This document shows, in pieces, positions 51,057 to 58,993 of a DNA stretch of 64,000 nucleotides. The notes beneath the pieces were generated by a model. It had not been told where the DNA came from, did not search any database, and saw only the letters and a program-made list of their open reading frames with translations. Within the stretch, counting starts at the first letter, position 1; each line of letters begins with the position of its first letter. Source of the stretch: Haloarcula pelagica (GTDB lineage Archaea > Halobacteriota > Halobacteria > Halobacteriales > Haloarculaceae); assembly GCF_030127105.1 (NCBI RefSeq), contig NZ_CP126161.1, forward strand, positions 1,984,001 through 2,048,000, read 5' to 3'. Position numbers and translations under genes: made by a program.

Positions 51057-52387
51057 CGCGCCAGGTCGACGCCGAACGCCGGGACGAGTTCGGAGAGTTC
51101 CTCACCGACGAGACAGTCGTACCCTGCTTCGAGTGCCGACTCGACGTGGGGGCCAAGCCGCACGTCCAAGAGGGCGTCGCTGTCGAGGAAGTCGGCGGCC
51201 GTCGTGAACTCCCGGTCGCGCTCGACGACGTACCGGTCGCCGTCGACGAACGGGCCGGCAACGTCGGCGTCGGCGTACGCGTCGTAGAACCCTTCGGCGT
51301 GCTGGCGGACGTGGACCGGCGGCCCCTCGTGGCGCTCGACGGCCGGCCGCTCGGCGACGGTCAGTTCGGCCAGCAGTACAGCGGATTCGCCGGCGAACGC
51401 CGCCGACCGGAGCACGTCGAACCCACGCCGGTCCAGTTCCTCGGTCAGACCGGCCAGGGACTTCTCCAGTTGCGGCCAGAGCTGATCCTCGACCACGTCG
51501 GGGGTCTCGAACCGGACCGCGACCGGCGTCGTCCCGCGGCGCTCGATGGCCGCCCGGACAGCCGAAGCGTCGTAGGGGGCGGGCTCGCTGGGCGTGAACA
51601 GTCCGTCCCGTGGGTCGGCACGCAGGTCCCGGGCGTAGTGTTGGAGTCGGGCGACGTTTCGCGCCGAACAGACCGCGGCCACGTTGCGCTCGGGGTCGGT
51701 CGGGTCGACGACCACCAGCGGGTCCTCGAACGTCGTCGCGGCGTGGTCCTCGGGATCGAACTCGACGGGCGGGTGCCAATCGGCCGCCGCCTCGACGAAC
51801 GCCCGGAACCCGCCGTACTCGACGACCAGCAGTTCCGTCAGATAGCCCGAGAAGCCCCGCGTCCGGAGGTCGCTCCCGTAGACGCCGATGCCTTTCAGGA
51901 ACTGTTTGGTAACCCGCACCTCGCCGGCCAGCCGGTCGTCCAGCCGTGCTTCGAGATAGCGGGTGTGGAAGGGGGTGCGGTCGACAGCGGACTGGATCGC
52001 CGTCGCCTCGGCCACGTCGTAACAGGGCACCAGGTCGACGGCGTACCCCTCGACCTCGCCGACGACGTAGGGGTGTTCGGCGTACTCCTCGCGGCCCTCG
52101 GGCAACACCGCGTGACCGACCTCCAGGCCGTACGATTCTAAGGTCTCGCGGTCCAGTTCCGGCGGGAAGCAGACGAACACGTCGATGTCTCTGTCACCGG
52201 CGGTCCAGGTGTTGCGAGCTGTCGATCCTACCTGGACGATCTCGGCCGCCACCGGGAGGTCCGCGACGGCGTCGGCCGCCCGTCGTCGCACCGCTGTGGC
52301 GACCCGCTGGAGGCGGGCGCGCTCCTCGTCGTCGGGCGAGACTCGCTCGCGGACCCGCTCAACGACGGCGTCGAACTCGTCGCTCAT
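51035..52387 (-). CDS. cca: CCA tRNA nucleotidyltransferase, archaeal class I
   Basis: 450 aa. Adds CCA to tRNA 3' ends; none of the six intact tRNA genes here encodes CCA. Nucleotidyltransferase motif VQVGSTARNTWTAGDRDIDVFVCFP (about residues 50-74) with the catalytic DxD, VDLVPCYDV at about 117, RVTKQFLKGIGVYGSDLRTRGFSGYLTELLV at about 158-188 and archaeal tail domains. Length and order match class I archaeal enzymes. Confidence 0.96.
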   Translation of the reverse strand: MSDEFDAVVERVRERVSPDDEERARLQRVATAVRRRAADAVADLPVAAEIVQVGSTARNTWTAGDRDIDVFVCFPPELDRETLESYGLEVGHAVLPEGREEYAEHPYVVGEVEGYAVDLVPCYDVAEATAIQSAVDRTPFHTRYLEARLDDRLAGEVRVTKQFLKGIGVYGSDLRTRGFSGYLTELLVVEYGGFRAFVEAAADWHPPVEFDPEDHAATTFEDPLVVVDPTDPERNVAAVCSARNVARLQHYARDLRADPRDGLFTPSEPAPYDASAVRAAIERRGTTPVAVRFETPDVVEDQLWPQLEKSLAGLTEELDRRGFDVLRSAAFAGESAVLLAELTVAERPAVERHEGPPVHVRQHAEGFYDAYADADVAGPFVDGDRYVVERDREFTTAADFLDSDALLDVRLGPHVESALEAGYDCLVGEELSELVPAFGVDLARYFDPKP

Positions 52388-52482
52388 GGGCCGCGCTACT
52401 CACAGAGTGCGTGAAAGCGTGTCGATGCGGGCCGGAAACGAAAGCCCTAATTACCAACTCCAGCAATCCATGGATGCGGAAA

Positions 52483-52555
52483 GCCGCCGTAGCTCAGTTG
52501 GTAGAGCACCTGGTTGTTACCCAGGTTGTCCCAGGTTCGAGCCCTGGCGGTGGCG
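52483..52555 (+). tRNA. tRNA-Asn (GTT anticodon)
   Basis: 73 nt, acceptor GCCGCCG/CGGTGGC, discriminator G. D-arm TAGCTCAGTTGGTAGAGC, anticodon stem CCTGG/CCAGG around loop TTGTTAC giving GTT (52516-52518), T-arm CCAGGTTCGAGCCCTGG. No duplicated 3' piece was seen near this gene. Confidence 0.96.
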
Positions 52556-52795
52556 CTTCTCCCGATTCGTCGGCTAGCCAGCGACGCGAACCGGGTATTC
52601 CGCGTGCCGAACGCGATGTCGCACAGCCGCGGCGTCGTGAATCCGGGAGGGCTTCGGTGCGTGAAGCGCTTGCTGTCGTCAGGACACTTCCGATAGCCGG
52701 CAACAGCGGGATCGTCGCGCCGACGTACCGTGACCGCCGGGGTACGTTTCGCTGGGGTAACATTATCACCCGCCCGATCGAACGGAAGAGACGGC

Positions 52796-52999
52796 ATGAA
52801 TAGTGGAACAGTCGTCCGCTGGCTCTCGTTCGGTGCGGCACTGCTTGGCGTCGCACTGATCGGCGCCGGCTCCCTTCTGGTGACGTTCATCCTCACGGAC
52901 GGCTTGCTCCCGCCCAGCGACGAGGTCCTCGGCGCCGTCGCGGTGCTGTCGGCGACCACCCTCGTCGGCGTTGTCGTGTACCGTCGTGTCGCCGACTGA
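52796..52999 (+). CDS. Small two-TM membrane protein
   Basis: 67 aa, MNSGTVVRWLSFGAALLGVA then a second helix. TM helices at about 8-30 and 43-60 with a short LTDGLLPPSDEV loop. No family recognised. The 240 nt between tRNA-Asn and this gene show an AACATTATCACC stretch about 30 nt before the ATG that may be its promoter. Confidence 0.6.
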   Translation: MNSGTVVRWLSFGAALLGVALIGAGSLLVTFILTDGLLPPSDEVLGAVAVLSATTLVGVVVYRRVAD

Positions 53000-53120
53000 G
53001 CTGAGACCTCGGTGCCGTGTGCGGAGGGAGTAGTTAGTACTCGAGAGTCGTCCAGGGGAAACACGGGTGGCGCGCGGTTCGAATCAGATTACGAGAGTTC
53101 GCTGCGCGCGACTGGCAGAG

Positions 53121-53139
53121 TTCAAATCCCTCGCTGCCG
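53121..53139 (+). repeat. Inverted copy of the tRNA-Arg(CCG) 3' end
   Basis: TTCAAATCCCTCGCTGCCG on the plus strand is the inverse of the 3' region of tRNA-Arg at 53181-53202 on the minus strand; 14 nt (TTCAAATCCCTCGC) match exactly. The nearby CGCGCGGTTCGAATC (about 53071-53085) is another T-arm-like piece. Region 53000-53180 holds no gene. Confidence 0.6.
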
Positions 53140-53180
53140 GTTCACTCACTGCCTCGCTGTCGCTCGGCAGTTTCGTTGCA

Positions 53181-53253
53181 CGGGCGGCGAGGGATTTGAA
53201 CCCCCGACCATCTGGTCCGGAACCAGGCGTTCTGTCCGCTGAACTAGCCGCCC
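53181..53253 (-). tRNA. tRNA-Arg (CCG anticodon)
   Basis: 73 nt, acceptor GGGCGGC/GCCGCCC, discriminator G. D-arm TAGTTCAGCGGACAGAACG, anticodon loop TTCCGGA giving CCG (53218-53220) with a C-A mismatch at the first stem pair, T-arm CGGGGGTTCAAATCCCTCG. The second tRNA-Arg in the window. Confidence 0.93.
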
Positions 53254-53303
53254 TCGATAGGCCGTACTGGGTAGCTCGTCTTAACGGTTGTGAACGGGAG
53301 CGC

Positions 53304-53882
53304 TTACGGGGACTCGCCGGTCTCGATGCTGAACTCCGCGACGGGGTAGGCGACACAGGTCAGGCAGTACCCTTCCTCCATATCGTCGTCCATCAGCGAG
53401 TCGTTCTGGCTGTGGCGGATGTACTCCTCGGCCGGGCCGTCCTGGATGTGGCCGGCACAGGAGATACACTGGCCCTGTCGGCAGGCGTAGGGGAGGTCCC
53501 ACCCCTCGTCTTCGCCGGCGTCGAGGATCGTCTCGTTGTTGGCGACTTCGATGGTCTCGCCTTCCTTCGCGAACTCGATCTCGTAGTACTCGACCTCGTC
53601 GTCGGCGATGTCGTCGGGATCGAAGCCGGCCTCTTTTTCCTCTTCTTCGCCTTCACCGAGTTCGCCGGCCTCGCCGGCCGGGATCGCTGCGGCACCGCCG
53701 CCGCCGATCGACCGGTTGTACGGTTCGGGGAAGTCCGTCTCCGGCACTGTGGCAGCACGCTGTTCGAGGACTTCCTGAGAGATGTCCTCCGGGGCCTCCC
53801 AGCCGGTCCCTTTCGCGTAGTGGAGTGCCACCACGATCAGGGTCACCGCGGCCCCCCCAGCGATACTTACGAGTTCGACCAT
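53304..53882 (-). CDS. Membrane-anchored 2Fe-2S ferredoxin
   Basis: 192 aa. An N-terminal TM (about residues 5-20), a Gly/Glu-rich linker (about 60-92), then a plant-type ferredoxin domain (about 98-192) with the cluster cysteines in CRQGQCISC and CLTC (four Cys in the CxxxxCxxC...C arrangement). DMEEGYCLTCVAYP is typical of halophilic ferredoxins. Carries electrons at the membrane; the partner is unknown. Confidence 0.92.
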   Translation of the reverse strand: MVELVSIAGGAAVTLIVVALHYAKGTGWEAPEDISQEVLEQRAATVPETDFPEPYNRSIGGGGAAAIPAGEAGELGEGEEEEKEAGFDPDDIADDEVEYYEIEFAKEGETIEVANNETILDAGEDEGWDLPYACRQGQCISCAGHIQDGPAEEYIRHSQNDSLMDDDMEEGYCLTCVAYPVAEFSIETGESP

Positions 53883-53963
53883 GTGGACGCCTTTGGAGTA
53901 CTGATTTAATTAGCTGTTGTTTCAGGCACAGCGCCGGCACCGCAAAACGACGGGTCGCCGGTG

Positions 53964-54860
53964 CTATCGTCGCGGCACGTCGTGGCGACCGAAGCCGTAC
54001 CGGAGCCGACTCGCAAGCCGGCGCGAGAACCGCCCGTCGTCGGCCCGCGAGCCGAAGCGTTCGGCCAACGCCTGGTAGATCAGCGGCACCGGCACTTCCT
54101 GTTCGAGCGCCTCCTGGACGGTCCAGGTCCCGGTCGAGCCACCCTCGACGCGGTCGGCGACGGTCCCCAGATCGGTGCCCTCCTCGCGGAACGCTTCCTC
54201 ACACAGCTCCAGGAGCCACGAGCGGATCACGGCGCCGTTGTTCCAGGTGCGCGCGACGGCCTCCAGATCGAGGTCGTAGCGGCCGTTGGCGAGCAGTTCG
54301 AACCCCTCGCCGTAGGCCTGCATCAGGGCGTACTCGACGCCGTTGTGGATCATCTTGACGTAGTGGCCCGAGCCGGCGGGACCCATGCGGTCGTGGCCCG
54401 CGGGCCCGGTGGCGACGGCGTCGAAGACCGGCGTGAGTTCCTCGTAGGCCCACTCTGGACCGCCGATCATCAGCGAGAAGCCCAGTTCGGCGCCCGCGGG
54501 ACCGCCGGAGGTCCCACAGTCGAGGTAGGCGGCGTCGGTCGACTCCGCCCGCCGGACGGAGTCCTCGAAGTAGGAGTTCCCGCCGTCGACGACCACGTCG
54601 TCCTCGTCGACGAGGCCGTCGAGTTCGTCCAGCGCGGCGTCGACCGGGTCGCCGGCCGGCACCATCAGCCAGATGCGTTTCTCCTCGCCCAGACTGTCAG
54701 CGAGGTCGGCGATGCTCTCTGCCGGGCGCGCCCCCGCCTCGGCGGCGTCCGCGACCGCCGCCTCGTCGATGTCGAAGACGACCACGTCGTGCCCCGCATC
54801 GAGGACGCGGTCGACGACGATTCGACCCATCCGTCCGAGTCCGATGACGCCAAGTTCCAT
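53964..54860 (-). CDS. gnd: 6-phosphogluconate dehydrogenase (decarboxylating), short type
   Basis: 298 aa, NAD-type short form (about 300 aa versus 470 in the long form). Rossmann start MELGVIGLGRMGRIVVDRVL, DGGNSYFEDSVRRAE at about 96, the substrate motif CGTSGGPAGAELGFSLMIGG at about 118, the catalytic Lys region GSGHYVKMIHNGVEYALMQAYGEG (about 165-188). Oxidises 6-phosphogluconate to ribulose 5-phosphate, acting after Azf. ATG at 54860 was chosen over one eight codons upstream. Confidence 0.94.
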   Translation of the reverse strand: MELGVIGLGRMGRIVVDRVLDAGHDVVVFDIDEAAVADAAEAGARPAESIADLADSLGEEKRIWLMVPAGDPVDAALDELDGLVDEDDVVVDGGNSYFEDSVRRAESTDAAYLDCGTSGGPAGAELGFSLMIGGPEWAYEELTPVFDAVATGPAGHDRMGPAGSGHYVKMIHNGVEYALMQAYGEGFELLANGRYDLDLEAVARTWNNGAVIRSWLLELCEEAFREEGTDLGTVADRVEGGSTGTWTVQEALEQEVPVPLIYQALAERFGSRADDGRFSRRLASRLRYGFGRHDVPRR

Positions 54861-54908
54861 ACCGCCACTCCAGCCAGCGGGCAAGTAGGGGTTCCGGTTC
54901 GAGCGTGC

Positions 54909-55973
54909 TCAGGGGACCATCCAGATCCCCTGCTGGCTGTCGAGCCAGCCCCCGACGACGACGTGGGGCAGCGCGATGATCGAGACGAAGACGCTCCAGA
55001 AGGCAACTCCGCCCACGAGCGGCGAGGCGGTCCCCAGCGGGTTCGGTGCGAACTGGTACAGCAGGCCCGCGATGGCGAACGTCAGGATCGCCCCGGCCAG
55101 TAGGAGCCCCCACGTGACCAGCGCCACCCGCTGTGGGTCCTCGAAGGCGAGCAGGTCAGGGCCGCCGGTCCCCCGACGGCTGTCCAGCGCCACGTCCCGC
55201 CCGACCTGCCGGGTCGAGTACCACAGCGGGAAGTACAGACCGACGGCCACCACGACCGGGACGACCGCGAAGTAGACGCCCAGCAGGAACGTCTCCCCGG
55301 CGTCGGCGAGCCAGGAGCTGCTGCCACCGCGAACGTACCCCAGCCCGACGTGTGTAACCGCCGCCAGCGCCCACCCGCCGCCGACGAGCCAGCGGGTCGT
55401 CCCGAAGTACGCGGCGTACTCGGCCAGCGCGCCGGGTTCGAAGATGGCGACCATCGCGTGGCTGAACGCCTGGAACACCCCGGGCCAGAAGAAGATCGGC
55501 AGCGCCATCACCGCGCCGCCCCGGACCGCGACGGCCAGCGCCCGCTGGACGTGGCTGTCGAGGTGGTCGGTCCCGGTCGTCGCGTCCAGCACCCGCAGGC
55601 CGCCGTGGCCCCCTTTCGCGACCGCGACGCCGATCGCCAGCGCCAGCCCCGCGACCGGCGCGAGCACGAACAGTCCGACGAAGGCAGCGACGAGCGCGAG
55701 ATACAGCCCGAGGTAGCGCCAGCGGAAGGCGAGCCGGCGCCGCCGGAGGTTCGCGAAGTGCTCGTAGCCGCCGTGAGGGAGGTTCAGCGCGACCATCCCG
55801 AACAGGTAGATGGCGGCCTGTGTCGACAGCGACAGCGAGACACCGGCCAGCCGGAGCGCACCGAAGCAAAGTGCCACCGCGACCAGCGCGAGCCGCGAGA
55901 GGGTCAGTGGACGGTTCGTCGACTCGACGGCTCCCAGGACCGGACGGACACGGGTCGGAACGGCCGTACTCAT
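54909..55973 (-). CDS. blh: Brp/Blh family beta-carotene 15,15'-dioxygenase-like protein
   Basis: 354 aa, about eight to ten TM helices. Conserved His motifs: LNLPHGGYEHFANLRRRR (about residue 62), AFSHAMVAIFEP (about 172), and IIALPHVVVGGWLD near the C-terminus (about 335). The family cleaves beta-carotene to retinal for bacteriorhodopsin-like proteins. No opsin gene is in the window. Lies 48 nt upstream of gnd on the same strand. Confidence 0.9.
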   Translation of the reverse strand: MSTAVPTRVRPVLGAVESTNRPLTLSRLALVAVALCFGALRLAGVSLSLSTQAAIYLFGMVALNLPHGGYEHFANLRRRRLAFRWRYLGLYLALVAAFVGLFVLAPVAGLALAIGVAVAKGGHGGLRVLDATTGTDHLDSHVQRALAVAVRGGAVMALPIFFWPGVFQAFSHAMVAIFEPGALAEYAAYFGTTRWLVGGGWALAAVTHVGLGYVRGGSSSWLADAGETFLLGVYFAVVPVVVAVGLYFPLWYSTRQVGRDVALDSRRGTGGPDLLAFEDPQRVALVTWGLLLAGAILTFAIAGLLYQFAPNPLGTASPLVGGVAFWSVFVSIIALPHVVVGGWLDSQQGIWMVP

Positions 55974-56094
55974 ATCGGGCCGTTAGGACTGGACCGTGGT
56001 CAGACGGGGGCCGTGAAAATGTGGGCGTTTTTGTCCCCACCAAAGTTAGTAAGCACTCACTCAGCTTTATGTGGCTGGGGCCACTACCGCCGGT

Positions 56095-56412
56095 ATGGAC
56101 ACCGATCACGACGCTGTGACGTACGGACTCGTCACCGGGACGCTCTCTTTGCTGATATTGCTCGTCGGCCTCGGCGGGCTCGCGCTCGGGATTCCGTGGG
56201 CGTGGGTCGCCTTCCCGGTCGGCTACGGCGGCGTGTTGCCGCTGACGATCGGCCTCTTGCGACGCCGATCCGCGGCCGCCGACCGATCGTCGGAACCGTC
56301 GCCGACCGATTCGGGCCCGCTCGCGACGCTGCGCGAGCGGTACGCCCGCGGCGAGATCGACGAAGGGGAGTTCGAACGCCGTGTCGAGGGGCTGCTGGAG
56401 ACGGAGTCGTAA
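56095..56412 (+). CDS. Membrane protein with C-terminal SHOCT domain
   Basis: 105 aa. Two TM helices (about 10-30 and 35-55), an Arg/Ser linker, and a SHOCT motif LATLRERYARGEIDEGEFERRVEGLLE (about 75-101). SHOCT modules are short oligomerisation elements common in small haloarchaeal membrane proteins. CTTTATG about 27 nt before the ATG suggests a leaderless promoter. Confidence 0.85.
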   Translation: MDTDHDAVTYGLVTGTLSLLILLVGLGGLALGIPWAWVAFPVGYGGVLPLTIGLLRRRSAAADRSSEPSPTDSGPLATLRERYARGEIDEGEFERRVEGLLETES

Positions 56413-56493
56413 CCGACCCCGACGCACCCCGTTTCGGGTGGAACCGACTCACGCGACGGTACGTTTTCACGGCTCGGCCCCCTCGGCGTGCGC

Positions 56494-57591
56494 ATGGACG
56501 AACGCATCCGGGAACACGCACGGGTCCTGGTCGACTGGAGCGCGCGCATCGAGGCCGGCGACGACGTGGTCCTCCGGGTCGACGAGGGCGCCCACGACCT
56601 CGCGGTCGCCGTCGCCGAGGCCCTCGGCGAGCGCGGCGCGAACCTCCTGTCGGTGTACGACAGCGACGAGATCACGCGGGCGTACCTGCGAGCGCACGAC
56701 GGCGAGTTCACGACCGACCCCGACTACGCCCTGGCGCTGTACGAGCGGGCCGACAGCGTCCTCTCGCTGTCGGGGTCGAACAACACCGCCGGCAGCGCGG
56801 ACGTGCCCGGCGAGCGCCGCCAGGCCTACGCCAAGGCACGTGCGGGAATCCGTGAGGCCCGCCTGGACACCGACTGGGTGTCGACCCAACACCCCACGCG
56901 GGCGATGGCCCAGCAGGCCGGGATGGCCTACGAGGCCTACAGGGATTTCGTCTACGAGGCGACGCTGCGGGACTGGGAGGCACTGGCCGAGGAACAGGCC
57001 CGACTGAAGGAGATCCTCGACGACGGCAGCGAGGTCCACCTGGTCGCGGCGGGGACCGACCTCACCATGTCCATCGCCGACCGGATCGCGGTCAACTCGG
57101 CGGCCAGCGTCGCCTACGACTCGCACAACCTCCCGTCGGGCGAGGTGTTCACCGCCCCCGAGGCCACGGAGGGCGTCGTCACCTTCGACGTACCGATGAC
57201 CGTCCAGGGCCGGCGGATCAGGGGCGTGGAACTCACCTTCGAGGACGGCGCCGTCGTCGGCTGGCACGCCGAACAGGGCGGTGCCGTGATCGAGGAGGTC
57301 CTGTCGACCGACGAGGGTGCCCGACGGCTGGGCGAACTGGGCATCGGGATGAACCGCGGCGTCGACCGGGTCACCGACAACATCCTCTTCGACGAGAAGA
57401 TGGGCGGGACCGTCCACCTGGCGCTGGGGCGAGCCTACGACGCCTGTCTGCCCGAGGGTGTCGCCGGCAACGACAGCGCCGTCCACGAGGACCTCATCAC
57501 GACGATGGGCGAGGGCTCACGGCTCGAAGTCGACGGCGACGTGATCCAGCACGACGGCCTGTTCCGGTGGGAAGACGGCTTCGAGGCGTGA
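56494..57591 (+). CDS. M29-family aminopeptidase
   Basis: 365 aa. M29 (thermophilic aminopeptidase T) pattern: NSAASVAYDSHNLPSGEVFTAPEATEGVV at about 190-220 with metal ligand Glu, LTFEDGAVV, GIGMNRGVDRVTDNILFDEKMGGTVHLALGRAYD (about 290-323) and a late HEDLI motif. Removes N-terminal residues from peptides with a two-metal site. The start follows GTGCGC; ATG at 56494 was used. Confidence 0.92.
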   Translation: MDERIREHARVLVDWSARIEAGDDVVLRVDEGAHDLAVAVAEALGERGANLLSVYDSDEITRAYLRAHDGEFTTDPDYALALYERADSVLSLSGSNNTAGSADVPGERRQAYAKARAGIREARLDTDWVSTQHPTRAMAQQAGMAYEAYRDFVYEATLRDWEALAEEQARLKEILDDGSEVHLVAAGTDLTMSIADRIAVNSAASVAYDSHNLPSGEVFTAPEATEGVVTFDVPMTVQGRRIRGVELTFEDGAVVGWHAEQGGAVIEEVLSTDEGARRLGELGIGMNRGVDRVTDNILFDEKMGGTVHLALGRAYDACLPEGVAGNDSAVHEDLITTMGEGSRLEVDGDVIQHDGLFRWEDGFEA

Positions 57592-57696
57592 CCGCTGGGA
57601 GTCCCGAATTTGGGTGACAGGGGGGTCACAGGCTGGCCGCAACTGGGTAACATCTCGGAAAATTTACTATATGGTCGCCTGCCCCTGTTTGCCTGC

Positions 57697-58389
57697 ATGG
57701 CACACGACTCCCATGACGACGGCGACGACCAGTCCAGTGACTCCTCGACCAGCCGACGCGGCTTCCTCGCGGGTGCGGCCGGCGTGGCGGCGGCCGTCGG
57801 GGCACCAGCGGTCCTCGATACGGCGTCGGCCCAGCAGAGCGGCCGGTCCGACATCGAGATCCTCAACTACGCCCTGACGCTGGAACACCTCGAAAACGAG
57901 TTCTACAAGGAGTACCTCTCGGAGTTCAGCGAGCGGGACTTCCAGCGGTCGGAGCTGCTGGAGGACTTCGGCTTTGGCACCCGCTTCACCGCCAGAGACT
58001 ACATCCGAGACACGCAGGAACACGAGCAGGCCCACGTCGACTTCCTGACGACGGCCATCTCGGACAACGGCGGGACGCCGGTCGGCCCCGCCCAGGAGTA
58101 CGACTTCGCGGCGCCACTGGGCAAAGACGACATCGAGACGGTCGAGGAGTTCACCGCCGTCGCACAGGTACTGGAGTCGACCGGTGTCGACGCCTACGCC
58201 GGCGCTGCCCCCGAGATCAGCAACGCGGCCTTCATCCCGCCAGCCCTGGAGATCCACAGCGTCGAGGCCAACCACGCGGCCTTCTACCGCCACCTCAACG
58301 GCGAGAACCCGGCGCCGACGGCGTTCAACGGGGCAAAGAGCATCAGCACGGTGCTGGGTATCGTCGATCCCATCATCGTCCAGCAGTAG
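57697..58389 (+). CDS. TAT-exported ferritin-like domain protein
   Basis: 230 aa. Twin-arginine signal SSTSRRGFLAGAAGVAAAVG with a cleavage region near SAQQ (about residue 47). The mature part is a four-helix ferritin-like bundle with repeated Glu/His motifs: LTLEHLENEFYKEYL (about 62), RDTQEHEQAHVDFL (about 108) and IHSVEANHAAFY (about 190). These could bind a di-iron centre, but the family's function is unknown. The next gene starts at the first base after its stop. Confidence 0.88.
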   Translation: MAHDSHDDGDDQSSDSSTSRRGFLAGAAGVAAAVGAPAVLDTASAQQSGRSDIEILNYALTLEHLENEFYKEYLSEFSERDFQRSELLEDFGFGTRFTARDYIRDTQEHEQAHVDFLTTAISDNGGTPVGPAQEYDFAAPLGKDDIETVEEFTAVAQVLESTGVDAYAGAAPEISNAAFIPPALEIHSVEANHAAFYRHLNGENPAPTAFNGAKSISTVLGIVDPIIVQQ

Positions 58390-58992
58390 ATGCGCTCCCC
58401 ACGCACTGTCACGGCGACGGTCGCGGCGGCCGTCCTCGTGGCGACGGCGCTGCTGTCCGGGACCGGCGCGGCGGTCGCGGTCACCGGATCGGACGCGGCT
58501 GCCAGCCCGCAGTCCCACGCGGTCCCGGGGCCGCCCGACGAGTTCCGGGCCTGTACCAACGGCTCCTCGGACTCGGTGCTGGCCTGTGGGTACACGCCCG
58601 GCCCGACGAACGTCGAGTTCCGGTCACAGACGACCGACGGCGAGTCGGTGACGGTCCGGGCCGTCTCGCTCGCCGACGGCGGGTTCGTGGCGATCCACCG
58701 CTACGCGTTCGTCAACGGGCAGTTCCGCGAGAGCCTCGTCGGCGCCTCGGACGAACTCGACGCCGGTCTCCACCAGAACGTCACGGTCGAACTGGACCGC
58801 CCGGTCGCCGAGTCGACCGTGCTGTACGCGGTCGCCTACGAGGACGAGGACGGCAACGGACAGCTCGACTTCGCGTCCCCGACCGGCGTCGATCGCCCGT
58901 ACACGAACAGCTACCACCCTCGGACCGGCCACATCCCCGACGAGTCCGGCGATGTCATCGGCGAGGGCGCGGAGATCACCGTCGCCCGCTGA
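58390..58992 (+). CDS. Secreted DUF7282 protein
   Basis: 200 aa with a Sec-type signal (about 1-31, VAAAVLVATALLSGTGAAVA) and one DUF7282 domain (about 75-200): VEFRSQTTDGESVTVRAVSLADGGFVAIHRYAF, LVGASDELDAGLHQNVTVEL, DRPYTNSYHPRTGHI. Two cysteines (RACTNG, LACGYT) may form a disulfide. It abuts the ferritin-like gene with no spacer, so the two exported proteins are probably co-translated. Relative of the two-copy protein at 89-1657. Confidence 0.85.
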   Translation: MRSPRTVTATVAAAVLVATALLSGTGAAVAVTGSDAAASPQSHAVPGPPDEFRACTNGSSDSVLACGYTPGPTNVEFRSQTTDGESVTVRAVSLADGGFVAIHRYAFVNGQFRESLVGASDELDAGLHQNVTVELDRPVAESTVLYAVAYEDEDGNGQLDFASPTGVDRPYTNSYHPRTGHIPDESGDVIGEGAEITVAR

Positions 58993-58993
58993 C

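Noticed and set aside
52556-52795. Possible gene between tRNA-Asn and the small membrane protein
   Set aside because: Open frames are short and Arg/Ser-rich, without motifs or a start context.
55974-56094. Short inverted repeat GTGGG...CCCAC between blh and the SHOCT gene as a light- or oxygen-responsive operator
   Set aside because: Arms are only about 5 bp, and nothing ties them to a known regulator of retinal genes.
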